The notes beneath the pieces were generated by a model that saw only the letters and a list, made by a program, of their open reading frames with translations, was not told where the DNA came from and did no database searches. DNA of 64,000 nt from Lolium rigidum (lineage: Eukaryota; Streptophyta; Magnoliopsida; Poales; Poaceae), in NCBI RefSeq assembly GCF_022539505.1, contig NC_061510.1, forward strand, positions 280,858,715 to 280,922,714. Direction: 5' to 3'. The translations under genes and the position numbers were made by a program. Positions 44,101 through 55,911 of this stretch are shown here, in pieces. The number at the start of each line of letters is the position of its first letter. Position 1 is the stretch's first letter.

Positions 44101-46216
44101 CAGTGAGAGCGGAGGGGATTAGGGTTAGGACGAGCGGCGCGTGGCGGGGAAGTGAGCGACCGACCGCTCGGGTCGGTTGGACCCAAGCTGGTCTAGCCAA
44201 ACCGCTGGGTTGCACCGACAGGTGGGCCCAGGGGTGTTTTTGTCTTTTCACAAATAAATAAAAATGCTGAAACTTTGAATAATCATAGAAAATTACTAAT
44301 AGCTCTAAAAAAATAATTAAAAATATGAAAACAGATCAGCATAAAATTCTCTATCCAAATAAAATATCAAAGAGAATTTTTGAAGACATTTAAGAATGAG
44401 TCTTAAATTGAGGATTTAAATAATCATTTAAATCACACATATAATTTTCTATAATAAAAATAAGTCCATTTATGACTTTGGACTTCAAAACACCTTGACA
44501 ACATTTCAAGGTTGGTTTTACCCTAAATCAGGTATCCCTAAAATGTTCTTAGTATTTAACCTCTCATAAAATAAACAACGACACCGGAAGGGGGGAATAA
44601 ACCCTAAAACTGGAATCATGCATTATCGCTTCTTTAACCATTGCCCTTATCGGACAATGATGCTATTTTTCAGAACAAGAGGACAAGGGTCAATCCATAC
44701 CTTCCAACTGCAGAACTTTGCAGTGTTCAGGCAAGTTCATCACTTGCTCATGTCATTTGAGTATTTCTATCAAATTACTTGCAAAGTATTATGGTTATCA
44801 CTATTGCATAAAAATCAAAACCACTACTTTCATAACTATGAATATGACTATGTGGTGGGCAATGGAACCATGGATTGTGTTGATATGGTGGAGGTTCCAT
44901 TGCACGGGTTTATATCCATCTAGGATTAAACAACAAATGTCGCCAAGTGATTCTTGTGCCGTAATACCCGTGTTAACCATAAGATCCGGAGTGGGACGGA
45001 GTAGTCAAAAGTGTTTCCACCTCTCGTTCATCAACGGATGCGCTTTACCGTAGTACACTTGTAATCCAAGGGGGCAAGCGGTGAGGATGGGGAGTCCTAA
45101 GTCCCCACGGCATAGTCCGTAGTACACTTGTCGCCCGAAGGAGCAAGCGGTGAGGCTGGGGAGTCCTAAGTCCCCACGGTATTGCGGTCTAGGATGGGTT
45201 GCAGCCACCGGCGTAGGAGTGTATGGTAGAGCCCAAGCATCGTTGTCGTGGTCGGGGTCCACCCTGAAATACGGGATTAATGGGACCGACGTGGACCCGT
45301 GGTCGGCGCATGCAACAAAGGGTGGGTGTTCGAGGTAGCGGAGGAACATGATTGGCTAGACCTTATACCGGGCCTCACACCGAAGGAAGTGTGGACGGGA
45401 AAGCTGCCCGGTTGGCACCAAGGTTAAGATCTCTTATGGGTAAAGCAACACACCTCTCGCAGAGTGTAAAGAATCGTGACTCGTCACTCCCTGTTCCGGG
45501 ATTGAGGAACTGCGAACGCGGCCGGAAAGGAGCTCCATGAAGTTCTAGTAAACCGGTGAAGGCTGACGGACATAGCTCTTCGAAATAAAAGCAATCTCTT
45601 GAAGAAATGTTTATCAAAACTTGCATTGGTATTAGACTTTCTGGTCTAATATCGTAGCTAGTGCATTAAACACCTCTTATCTATAATGAACTTGTTGAGT
45701 ACGCTCGTACTCATACCACTCTTAAACCCCATGCTTAGATTGTCCGAATCGTCTGGAGGAGGACTACGACAACACTGAAGGAGCCGAGATCATCGGCTAT
45801 GAAGAACCTGACCTCTCAGGAGGTGTGGAAGGCGTAGACTACATCATCGTCTACGGATCCGGGGAGGCTTCCGGAGGAGAACAAGCCTAGAGATATCTGA
45901 GGAGTAGTAGTAGCCGAGCAGCACGAACTCTTACCATGTTGCTGCTCGATTAAATAAATGTTTTGTTTAAGGAGACAATGGTATTGTAAGTTAAGATGGG
46001 TTCACCTCGAACCCAGGAGATATCCTCTTAGGACCCAAGAGGAGCTCCGAGACGACTTGTGTATGTGTATTGTAATAATATGTGAATGAGTTATGGACCT
46101 TGCTATGTTCTGGTTGTACTACTCGAGGGATGTGATATTTGCGGAATGGTACTTCGCGAATGTTATATCAACGACCGGCATACTACAACATGCAGTGGTA
46201 TGCAGTGGTCACCACA
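41188..46216 (+). mobile_element. 5' LTR of the Tekay-like element (5029 bp)
   Basis: Starts tgtaatgtcccaggtttaga and ends gtggtcaccaca immediately before the primer-binding site. It pairs with the 3' LTR at 59457. The first 200 bases and the block 44600-45060 match the other LTR closely, while the middle (about 42300-44200) differs by many substitutions and indels. GC-rich patches at 43640-44200 are LTR sequence, not genes. Confidence 0.85.
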
Positions 46217-46219
46217 GCT

Positions 46220-46230
46220 TGGTATCGAGC
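46220..46230 (+). other. Primer-binding site of the Tekay-like element
   Basis: Reads tggtatcgagc, which is the initiator-methionine tRNA-type site tggtatcagagc with one base missing. It lies three bases after the LTR end. The related fragment at 13312-13606 keeps the full form. Confidence 0.75.
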
Positions 46231-46432
46231 AAAAGCTTTGACCTTAGGTTGGAACCTAGTAAATGGGACCAAACGTTAGGAGTCAAATAGGACTAATAAA
46301 GAATTCTCTAAAAATATGGTGTATATTCAATTGAGAATACAACAATCATATCTTTTAGTGCGATAATTCTTTATTATCTCTATTATGATGCATTATTACT
46401 AATCTCATAATCTTTCTATTTCTACAGCCAAC

Positions 46433-47518
46433 ATGGCAAGTTCACGACCGGGAAGAAACGTGAAAGTTATGGATTCCACACTCGAACGAGTACCAAGGAG
46501 GACTTGCTGATATCTTACGAGCCATGTTACTAGAATTTGGGTGCGATCCCCGCATTCCAAGTAAAGAAGTACATGTTTTATGATGGTCCGGTGTTGGCCA
46601 AGTGCAGAGTAGGACTGCGACTTCCCGAATCTTTGGGAATGAGCGTAGTCATGCCAGCTGGAGAAGCAAGGACAACCAATACAGCCTACCATATAGCTGT
46701 TATGAGAGCCATAACCGACATTCGGGAGCATAAGACGAAAGCGCTTATGGGTTCCGAATTCACCCACATTCCTCATATGGAGGAAGATAATGATCCCATG
46801 CTGAACCATTTCAAATATGCCAAAAGTAAACCAGCCGAAGCAGCCAAATACATGGATAACAGCCGTAACTTCATATCATTACTCTTTCAGCTTGAATCAT
46901 CATCCGATAGGAGCTATTGATACGATGCTTGAGGAGTTCACTGAACCCAAGGAGGAGAGTAGGGGCAAAGAACCTATGGAGAATGTGGTACACACACCAG
47001 ATTATTCAGCTGGTGACTACATCAGCTTTGATCCACTTGCACGTGAACCTACACTCGTTACACCTGGGAACTATCTGGGTAGTTCCTATGGGGGATACGA
47101 AGGCGGCGAGGAATCCGGAAACAATCAGCGTTCCGAGACTCCAATCGAGAATTCCAGGGGTTGGCGTTGGGGAGATGATACGGGAACCCATAGTACTACT
47201 GAGTATTATGATGGAGAGATGAATGATGACGCAACAACCCGGAACCGCAGCTATCCTAGTAATGAAGGAGTGGATGGAGGATATCCGACACAGGTTGAGT
47301 CGGGTATGGGTTTTGGTAACCCTTATGGTGGGACTACAGGAGAGTACACCCGATGGGTGGATTATGATGCACTCAACGATCAGTTCGTGAACACTGATTT
47401 CTCCTTAGGATCATCATCCGACTCGGATTACAAGCCAACGGGGAGACCTTATGTTCCGGGGTCTATCGGGAGGACGACACGTTCGACCGGATGGAAGCCT
47501 GGAATGTACCGGGAGTGA
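46433..47518 (+). pseudogene. Leader ORF between primer-binding site and gag of the chromovirus, frameshifted
   Basis: From ATG 46433-46435 the frame reads MASSRPGRNVKVMDSTLERV, shifts near 46502, continues GLADILRAMLLEFGCDPRIP, shifts near 46560, then reads VKKYMFYDGPVLAKCRVGLR, TAYHIAVMRAITDIREHK and FTHIPHMEEDNDPMLNHFKY, and shifts again near 46880-46920. The last part runs TMLEEFTEPKEE, DYSAGDYISFDPL and a Gly/Ser/acidic tail to TGA at 47516-47518. Undoing about three single-base changes gives roughly 360 residues. It has no gag, zinc-knuckle, protease or envelope features that I recognise. Its ATG is preserved in the related minus-strand fragment at 13312. Function unknown. Confidence 0.55.
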
Positions 47519-47823
47519 AGACCGATTAGAAGACCACCAAGGGAGGCGTGGCTATAATACACAAGTACCACGTGTATTATAGTTTGTAATATTTGTATAA
47601 ATTTGTACATATACTTTAATAAGTGAGTTTGCATACTCACATCGACTTGAGTATATGTAATAAGACCACTTATGTATGTAAATATATGGTATATGTTTTG
47701 TATGATTTGGATTTGCTTCTTGATTTCCATTGCGTGACTAGTTCTGTGCACAATGTTGAGCTCAGAAAACTTGCGCATGGAGTAATTATGAGTATCATCT
47801 TGTGTTGCGGAACTAGGGGGATT

Positions 47824-50034
47824 ATGTCGGGAACGTTAGGAAACGAGACTGAAGCACAGCGCATGGAGCGCGAAGCAAAGGAGAAGGAAGAGGCTGAGGG
47901 TGCAGCCAGAGATCAGTTTCCACCACCACCACCACCCATGACGCAGCAAAACTTTATCCAATACATGCAACTGGCGGAAGAGAGGCAGCGTGTAACACTG
48001 GAGCTGCAGAACAAATTCCTTCAGGATCTGATGCAGCAGAATAGGGTGGAGAGACCTGAGAACCAGGGAGTCACATTAGCAGACTTCCAAAACACCAAGC
48101 CGATATCTTTCGCATACGCGCCAGAGCCTATGGACGCGGAAGATTGGCTGATGGATACTGAGCGCAAGCTCAACACTGTTGGATGCAATGACCAAGAGAA
48201 GGTTAGATATGCTACCCATCTGTTATGTGGACCTGCCGCATCATGGTGGGACAACATTGTAGCCGTGTATCCGGCAGGAAAGGTATTTACCTGGGAGGAG
48301 TTCGCAAGGAAGTTCAGGGAATCCAATGTCCCTGAAAGTATCGTGGAACTGAAGCGTCGAGAGTTCGAGAGTCTCGAGCAGAAGGATAAGGCAATCCTGA
48401 CCTATGTCAGGGAGTTTTCCAAGCTGTCCCGGTATGCGGTTGAGGAAGTTAATACCGAGGACAAGAAGAAAAAGAGATTTCTGAGGGGGTTAAGTCCCCA
48501 GTTCAAGGTACAGCTGCGGATGATGAGAGCAACGGAATTCCAAGAGTTGGTGGATGCAGCCATCACTCTTGAAGATGACTTCAAACAACTGCAAGAAGAG
48601 AAGAGGAAGAAGGCCAAGTATGAGCCTAAGAGGTTTGTTAGTAACAAGCCTAATACCAGCTTGAGTTTCAAGCCCAGATACAACAACAACAACAACAACA
48701 ACAACAGTAACTACTATGGTAGTAGGAAGAATCAGGCATTCCAGACTGCAAATCAAATAGTTTGCGTGAGTTGTGGACTTCACGAGGCATTTCGCCAAGG
48801 ATTGCAAGAAACCAAGGATTATATGCTTTGGTTGTCGCCAGGAGGGGCACATGCTGAAGGACTGCCCAAAGAGAAACACTGGAGGAGGTCAATCTGGAGG
48901 AGGAGGAAATCGAGGAAACACCGGAGGGAGCTGGAAGAATAAGAAGCCCTTCGGCAAGCTGAACTGTACCAGTCTGGAGGAGGTGGTCAACTCTGACCAG
49001 GCGGTGATAGGTACGCTCCAGATACTCACTCATCCCGGCAAAGTACTTTTTGATACTGGTGCAACTACATCATTCATTTCTCAACAATTCATCATCAAAC
49101 ATGGGATTAGTTGCACTAAGTTAGATACACCCATAACCATACTTTCGGGGGGGAACGATAGTAGTAACCCATGCCAAACAAAAACAAGTCATTATGATCA
49201 ATAAGTGCGCGTTTGACGCGGACCTGTTCATTTTACCGATGAAGGACATTGATGTCATTCTTGGTATGAACTGGTTAGAAGCTAATGGAGCATTGATCGA
49301 CTGTGTAAACAAGACGGTGTCATTGAAAAGTCCCGATGGAAGTAGAATGATCTACCAAGGCGACAAACATACACAGATTGAAGTTGAGCTACAGCTGAAT
49401 AGCATGAAGGAGGTGAAGTTAGAAGATATACCTGTAGTAAATGAATTCCAGGATGTGTTTCCTGCGGAATTACCTGGTATGCCACCGGATAGGGAGATAG
49501 AATTCACTATCGACCTAATTCCAGGAACAGCTCCGATTGCTAAAGCACCATATAAAATGGGGCCTAAGGAGTTGAAAGAACTTAAGGAGCAATTGGACGA
49601 CTTGGAACAGAAGGGATTCATTCAAGAGAGTGTTTCACCATGGGGATCACCTGTGATCTTCGTGGATAAAAGAGATGGAGGAAGAAGGATGTGCGGAGAC
49701 TACATGAATCTGAACAACGTCACAATCAAGAACAAGTATCCACTTCCAAGAATACAAGATCTATTTGATCAAGTTAGAGGAGCGGGAGTCTTTTCCAAGA
49801 TTGATCTAAGATCCGGTTATCACCGAGATAAAGATCAAGAAGGAGGACGTTCCGAAAACTGCCTTTGTCTCAAGGTATGGACATCATGAATACCTTGTAG
49901 TACCTTTTGGATTAACCAATGCCCCAGCAATATTCATGAATCTCATGAATAAGATCTTCATGCCATATCTTGACAAGTTTGTCATCGTATTCATCGATGA
50001 TATCTTGATATATTCCAAGAACAAGGCGGAACAT
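47824..50034 (+). pseudogene. gag, protease and first part of reverse transcriptase of the chromovirus
   Basis: Starts MSGTLGNETEAQRM at ATG 47824. The gag core includes DAEDWLMDTERKL, AASWWDNIV and FLRGLSPQFK, then an AAC microsatellite coding poly-asparagine (48680-48706). A zinc-knuckle region follows, with a frame change at about 48785 and a second knuckle CFGCRQEGHMLKDC. The aspartic protease is LFDTGATTSF. A second frame change occurs near 49170 and a third near 49826, where one base is inserted after the codons for SGYH. The RT shows [24 protein letters not shown], then [13 protein letters not shown] and the catalytic FIDD. The ORF is split after the codons for KNKAEH by the insertion at 50035. 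Not functional. Confidence 0.85.
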
Positions 50035-51222
50035 TGTTATCACCAGAATTTGACCAAGTCAGAGGTGGGCCGCGATCGAAGATGGGCTGTGGAAGGATTA
50101 TATATGGAAGAAGTCTATGGAGCGGCCTTTTACGGAGAATTTGGGCTTAGTTAGCCCGTGTATCTGTAACATAATAGATTGTGTATTGGTTTAGAAGTTA
50201 GAGTCTTATCTCGTGCACGGTTTAGTGCACGCCCACATTAGAAAGTCCCCTGGACTATAAATATGTACCTAGGGTGTATGGAATAAACAACAACTCAACG
50301 TTCAACCCCAAAAACAAACCAATCTCGGCGCATCGCCAACTCCTTCGTCTCGAGGGTTTCTATCGGGTAAGCGACATGCTGCCTAGATCGCATCTTGCGA
50401 TCTAGGCAGCACAAGCTCCACGTTGTTCCATGCGTTGCTCGTACTTGAAGCGTCTTTGATGGCGAGCAACGTAGTTATCATTAGATGTGTTAGGGTTAGC
50501 ATTGTTCTTCGTTTAAGCATGCTTACGTAGTGCAACCCTTGCATATCTAGCCGCCCTCACGCCTATCTCGGGTGTGGGGGCGGCACCCCGCTTGATCATT
50601 ATTTAGTAGATCCGATCCGTTACGATTGCTCCTTGTTCTACAAGGATTAGTTTAATATCCGCAATAGTTAGGCCTTACAAAGGGGGAGGATCCGAGTGGC
50701 ACGTAGGGTGGCGTTCGCAAGTCCTAAACGGGATGTTCCGTAGGATCAACTTCATGTTGGTTCTTTGGCCTTGTTTAGGATCGGCTTACGAGCACCGTGC
50801 GTGGCCGCAAGGCCCAACCTGGAGTAGGATGATCCGATTATGCGGTGAAAACCCTAAATCGTCGTAGATCTCATTAGCTTCATCTTGATCAAGCAGGACC
50901 ACCAAGTATTCGTGCACCCCGTACGGATCATGGGTGGATCGGCTCTTTGAGCCGATTCACGGGATAACCCGAGAGCCGATCGAGGCTCGTATTTAACGTT
51001 TACATGTATGCCCTGCGGAGAACTAAGCGAGGCATCCTCATCACCTTCCTGACCAGGTATAGGTCAGGTGGCACGCCCTTGCACTTCGCAACGCCGCGTG
51101 TGACCAGAAGAGCATTGCGGGCCGTCGCTCGGAGGGGTCTCAGCCAGCCGCAGCTCTAGGCTCTTCCCGGCTCTACTGTGTTGACAAGGCCGCTGCCCGC
51201 CGGTGGGTTTTGGCAGTCAACA
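50035..51222 (+). mobile_element. 5' LTR of the gag-only element
   Basis: Begins tgttatcaccagaatttgac and ends ggcagtcaaca. It is followed by cattctggcacgcccggtgg, which holds the presumed primer-binding region. It shows close, nearly colinear similarity to the 3' LTR. Confidence 0.85.
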
Positions 51223-51264
51223 CATTCTGGCACGCCCGGTGGGACGATCGTCTACATCAACCAC

Positions 51265-54070
51265 ATCGCCATCTACATCCGAGATGGCACGGACGGCACG
51301 CCGGTCACCTACGAGGAGCTGCCCGACGACCTCAAGAAGCAATACATGACGAGATCAAGGCCACCCTCGAAGCCGACCTCATCGGCTCTTTTCGGAGAAC
51401 CCGTTCCCGTGGCATCGGATGGAAGGGATTCTCACCGCAAGGTGCGCTCGATGGGATAGACCTCTCTAGCCCCGTCGGAGGAACGCACCATGGGCCTGCG
51501 GCGAGGAGATCAACTACCTGGTGGCTCACTCGCTACACCGCCACTCTGAGAACTTGGTCAACGTGTTGGAGCGTGTCGCTCTGCGCGTGATCCAGGAGAT
51601 CATGAGCCACCAGTACTCGCCGTCCGGACCAGCTCTCGGGACTCATCAAGGAGAGTTGCCATTCCCGTCCCGTCCACCGCTGCCATCTGCGTTGGCAGCA
51701 CTGCTGAAGTGCCGACTACACCGGCATTCCTCGTCTACAAGATTGGTGGCGACCCTAGTGACTACCGAGTTCTTAATGGAGGCGCCTAAGGAGATCCCTC
51801 ATGGATACGCGTGCATGTATGTGCCGGATTGTGGTAGCTGGGCACTCACAAACCAGGCCACAACATCGGGGACTCCGGCGAAGACGAGGAGGAACGTCGC
51901 GCGACGAGAAGCGGACGTGGCTAGCTAAATACGCCACGCCGACGAAACTCCCGAGCCCAGCTCCTGCAGCTGGCTCAGAGCTGGAAAAGCAAACGTGGCA
52001 GGCCAAGTACGCCACCCCGGCGAATCTTCGAGTGCAACTCCTACGGCCAGCACGGCGGATCAGATCGGTACCATGCCGAGAGACCGGTTCGGCATGATGC
52101 CGAAAAGAAGGGCAATCGGCTATTCCAAGCCGTACCCCGATGATTACGAGATGATCCCGCTGCCACCTAAATATCGGCTCCCGACTTCTCCAAATTCGGT
52201 GGATCGGATGGCTCCAGCTCCATCGAGCACATCGGCCGATATTTGGCTCAACTAGGACCGGCTTCGGTGTCGGATCAGCTACGCGTGAGGCTCTTTTCAC
52301 GGTCCCTCACGGGATCGGCTTTTGGATGGTACACCTCTTTGCCGGCAAACTCCATCCGGTCTTGGAAGCAATTGGAAGAACAGTTCCATATGCAATACCA
52401 TTCGAAGCTTCCGAGTCCGGCATTGCCGATCTAGCACAACTACGTCGAAGCGCGGGGAAACGGTGACAGAATACATCCAGCGCTTCAGGAATCTTAGGAA
52501 CCGATGTTATTCGGTTCGTATAACCGAAAAGGAAGCGATCGAGTTGGCGGTAGCAGGCCTTGCAACACAGCTCAAGGACATGGCCTCCCAAGCAGATTAT
52601 CCCTCGCCGGCGCACATGGTTCAGAAACTATCGGCATATGAACAGCGCCACCCGACACTGTACCAAGACAAGTTCAAGCGTGCGTAGTTATGGTCGATAC
52701 GAGAGGAAGATGAAGTGCCTGCGGGAGGCCAAGAGATAGCGATGGCTGAGTGGACTCGGGAGGAACCCCGTGGCCCGCAAATGGGTAAAGCCACCGGGGC
52801 CGCCCGGGGGATTTGATTTTGACGTGACCAAGACCGAACAAATCTTCGACCTCCTGCTCAAGGAGAAACAGTTGACGATTCCTGAAGGTCTCAAGTTCCC
52901 CACGGCGAAAGAGCTAAACGGAAAGCCGTACTGCAAATTCCACAACTCGCTTTCCCATGCCACCAACGACTGCCGGGTGTGGCGTCAGCACATCCAAGCG
53001 GCGATAGAGAAGGGGCGGCTAATTTTCAACCAGTACGCCATGAAGGTCGACACCCAGCCCTTCCCCGCCGTTAACATGGTAGAAATCATCTACCCTGAAG
53101 GTTGCCAGCCGGGTCCCTCGTTCAGCATCAACATGGTAGGACCCGGAAACCACTCCGGCAAAGATGGAGATGAGGGCAGCTGCTCTCATAGCAAGGATAC
53201 AGAGGAGGCCGCTCCACGCGATCGGCTCCGTCATGATGGCAAGCGCTATGTCACAGAGGGAGAGGTGAAGAATATAAGATATCAGCGACCTCTCTCTGAT
53301 CACCTCCTCAACAAATATGTGAGTCAGTATGACCAACGCCGACGGTCCAATTACGATGATAGAGGAGATCGATCGGCTAGAGAAGCCGGAAGATATCGTC
53401 GGCGAGGATCGCGATGAGGAGGAGCACGAGCGCCGTGCCACGGAAGCATCAAGGGAGCAAGATGACAACGCCAGGCATTGGGACTGCCCCTTCTTCGGAC
53501 AACTCGCTGGGATTCAGGAATGAGCCGATTGCCCACAATCGGCAATTGCCCGAATGCAATCGAGAAAAGAAGGAGGCAGCCAACGTGTCCGTGTTCGAGC
53601 GCCTAGGGCCTCTCCCGCCACAAAGCAAACGCGCCGAGTCACCTCGTTGGGCAGATCTTGAGGATTCAGAAGACGAGGGAGAAGTGGAAGAAGATAGGTA
53701 CCACCGGCCAAGGTGGTGCCCTGACGGACTCAGCCGTTCCCAAAAGCGCAGGGTTCAGCGATTGCGCGGCCTGGAGGAAGCCGAGAGGTTGTACCTGCAT
53801 ACGCTAAGGAAGGCACGGCCTGATCTGGCTGCAAAGGTTCAGCGAACCCTGGATGAAGAGGGTCGTCCACGGAAAATGGAGTGGCGCCCTAAACAGAGGA
53901 AAGCCGATGATGAGACATCGGCTGGCACAAACATGGTACTCGTCTTGCCGACGGAGCGTAGCGCTCCACGACTCTACGGAGCACTCAAGGTGGACGACGG
54001 CAAGCGCATCAAGTCGAGAGGTTGGGTTGGTTTTATCCAGCTTGACCAAGTAGCAAGATCAAACCAATGA
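51265..54070 (+). pseudogene. gag remnant of the gag-only element
   Basis: Pieces in different frames, in order: VTYEELPDDLKKQY; EADLIGSFRRTRSRGIGWKG; VAHSLHRHSENLVNVLERVA; YGYSKPYP-type MPKRRAIGYSKPYPDDYEMI; FGWYTSLPANSIRSWKQLEE; GETVTEYIQRFRNLRNRCYS; then the long frame 52770-53417 with YCKFHNSLSHATNDCRVWRQ; and 53414-54070 with HRPRWCPDGLSRSQKRRVQR. This order matches the gag of Tat/Retand-type gypsy elements, including the conserved capsid segment and the CxxH-type region before protease. The reading ends at 54070, just where the protease would begin. Many frame changes and stops mean no protein is made. Confidence 0.75.
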
Positions 54071-55176
54071 GCAAACCAGGAGAGGCTGATCCTTGTGATC
54101 GGCCCCAAAAAACTTATGAAGGGAACTTACAAAACCTTCAACGAGCAAGCAGCGTGGAGGCCGATTCCGGCAATCGGCCAAAATTATCCTCACCCACCAT
54201 TCTGCCTGGGTTCAACATGTTATCCAACATGAGCCGATACCATCAATTCTCTTGACAGAATCGGCTCGGGGGGCACCCAGGTAGATAAAATACGAGGATA
54301 TGCAACGGAAGCATCTCATCTTCTGGTGATGGGTATTGGAATATGGGGGGGGCCGATGCACAGGTCGGCCGTGAAAAACAAAAAGTGAAAATTCAAAAAT
54401 TTTCGAACACAGCCGATGCAGCAGACATCGACTTCAGAATCATAACGGCCGATGCATGGCCATCGACTCAAGTAGTGCGATGATTATCAAGGTTCACAAG
54501 AATTCGATGAGAACTCCAATGGAGCGGTTGAAGCTCGGATCCGCTCTTCGAGAACAAGATCAGCGGCATGGCGGACGGAAGTCAAGGATGGATTGACATT
54601 AGATTCACCAAAGGAAAGGAGCCGATCTAGCCAGCAAGAACTAAAGAAGCTCGGGGGCAGCTCACCTTGAAGGCTTTCCGCTTAGAGAAGCCGATTTGTG
54701 TTCAAATCGGTCGGCGCTGCATAAGGAACTTCCCCACGCATGGTCAAGCCCGGGTCTATGTAGCTCATTTGTGTATCCTCGTCTCGTTTTGCCTTGGCCG
54801 AGACTCGGGGGCAACAGGCCTGGTAGGTGCTCTATTGAAGGACCGATTGAAGTACCATCGGTCGATCCTCGTTGCAACCTTCTTCACAAAGCGATGAATG
54901 CTCGCTAAGGAGTTGAAGAATGGAAGGATGAATGTCGAAGGACCGATGCGTTGTTATCGGCTCATTACACATTGGCAAAGGGGACGAATCGGCAAGGTCG
55001 GTAGGAGAGGTGAATCGGCTCAATTAAACTCGAAGAAATCGGCAAGAATCAAATTGGGGAACAGTTCTTCATTGATAGGCGAGATTTCTTACATAAAGAG
55101 CTAATTGCTCTCAAAAGGAAATACTGGGGATACATTGCCCCATCTGCTACTACTGACCCTATGCTAGGGGTCCTAT
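54071..55176 (+). other. Repeat-rich spacer of the gag-only element
   Basis: No pol homology is seen. The words gccgatgca and atcggct recur many times (for example 54353, 54412, 54450, 54960, 55015), giving a degenerate short-repeat character. This is where pol would be expected in an autonomous relative. Confidence 0.6.
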
Positions 55177-55635
55177 CTACGGGCCGTCACTGCCCTCGTC
55201 GTCATCCTCAGAGCTCTCATCGGCCTGCTCGCCGATGGAGCTCCTCGTCGCTACTCCCGTAGCCCTCCACGGGGGCCTCGTCCTCCGTCTTCGTCGTCGC
55301 TCGCTGTCGTCGTCCCACCACATGCGAAGGCGCTTCGCTGGTGGGTAGCCCTCGAGGAGTCGTCGTCGTCGTCGTCCTCCTCCTCCTTCTTCCTCCATCA
55401 CCCCTCGTCCCCGGAGCGTCGCTCCTCCCCGTCCGTCGCGAGGACTGGTCGCTCTCCGTCCGTCGGGAGTCGCCTGGACGGATGGAGAAGTCATGGTTCG
55501 ACTCCTCCCCGGCCGCAATGGCGCGGCGGGTGTTGGCCGCATGGACCGCCGGCCGGGTTGTGCTCCGGCGTCGGCTCGCGGGACATGGAGGACTGGGCTG
55601 GAGGGGTCCGATAGGGCGGAGGAGGAAGAAGACAT
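55177..55635 (-). CDS. Antisense ORF of the gag-only element, 152 aa
   Basis: An intact minus-strand frame starts at ATG 55633-55635 (MSSSSSALSDPSSPVLHVP) and ends with the acidic tail DESSEDDDEGSDGP before TAG. The middle is arginine-rich (EGGGGRRRRRLLEGYPPAKR, then ERRRRRRTRP) with the words YPPAKRLRMWWDDD. A TATA-like AT-rich word sits on the minus strand at about 55699-55709. The basic centre and acidic end suggest a nuclear or nucleic-acid-associated protein, but I recognise no domain. It occupies the same place and orientation (antisense, just before the 3' LTR) as the antisense gene in the Tat-like element at 16562-19300. Confidence 0.5.
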   Translation of the reverse strand: MSSSSSALSDPSSPVLHVPRADAGAQPGRRSMRPTPAAPLRPGRSRTMTSPSVQATPDGRRATSPRDGRGGATLRGRGVMEEEGGGGRRRRRLLEGYPPAKRLRMWWDDDSERRRRRRTRPPWRATGVATRSSIGEQADESSEDDDEGSDGP

Positions 55636-55895
55636 GATGGTGGAGAGGGCTTTTGGACCGTGCTAATGACGAGGATGCGAGAGCGAACCGTTCATAGCGG
55701 TTAAATAAAAAGGGATATGGTGAAAATTCAATGCCACAGCAGTTTCCGAGGAAGTGGTGTTTGAAAGAAAGAGAAAGACCGCCAAATCACGCGGAGAAGT
55801 TGAGAAGGCAAGTCATCATGGTGACGGATCTTGCGACGGTTCACGCCACGACATGACCCGACGGGAGCATAATGATTTTGGAAATACCATTTCCA

Positions 55896-55911
55896 AAACC
55901 AGGGGGGCATG
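55896..55911 (+). other. Polypurine tract of the gag-only element
   Basis: aaaccaggggggcatg lies directly before the 3' LTR, in the position that primes plus-strand synthesis. Confidence 0.75.

Noticed and set aside
43630..44261. GC-rich overlapping frames on both strands in the Tekay 5' LTR (and 61760-62480 in the 3' LTR)
   Set aside because: They lie within the LTR, differ between the two LTRs by indels that break the frames, and show no domain.
44618..44923. A 101-codon frame inside the 5' LTR, with an almost identical partner at 62912-63217
   Set aside because: The two copies differ by three amino-acid changes and one silent change, which is no sign of protein-level constraint, and the frame lies in LTR sequence. 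High identity is better explained by recombination or recent common origin of that block.
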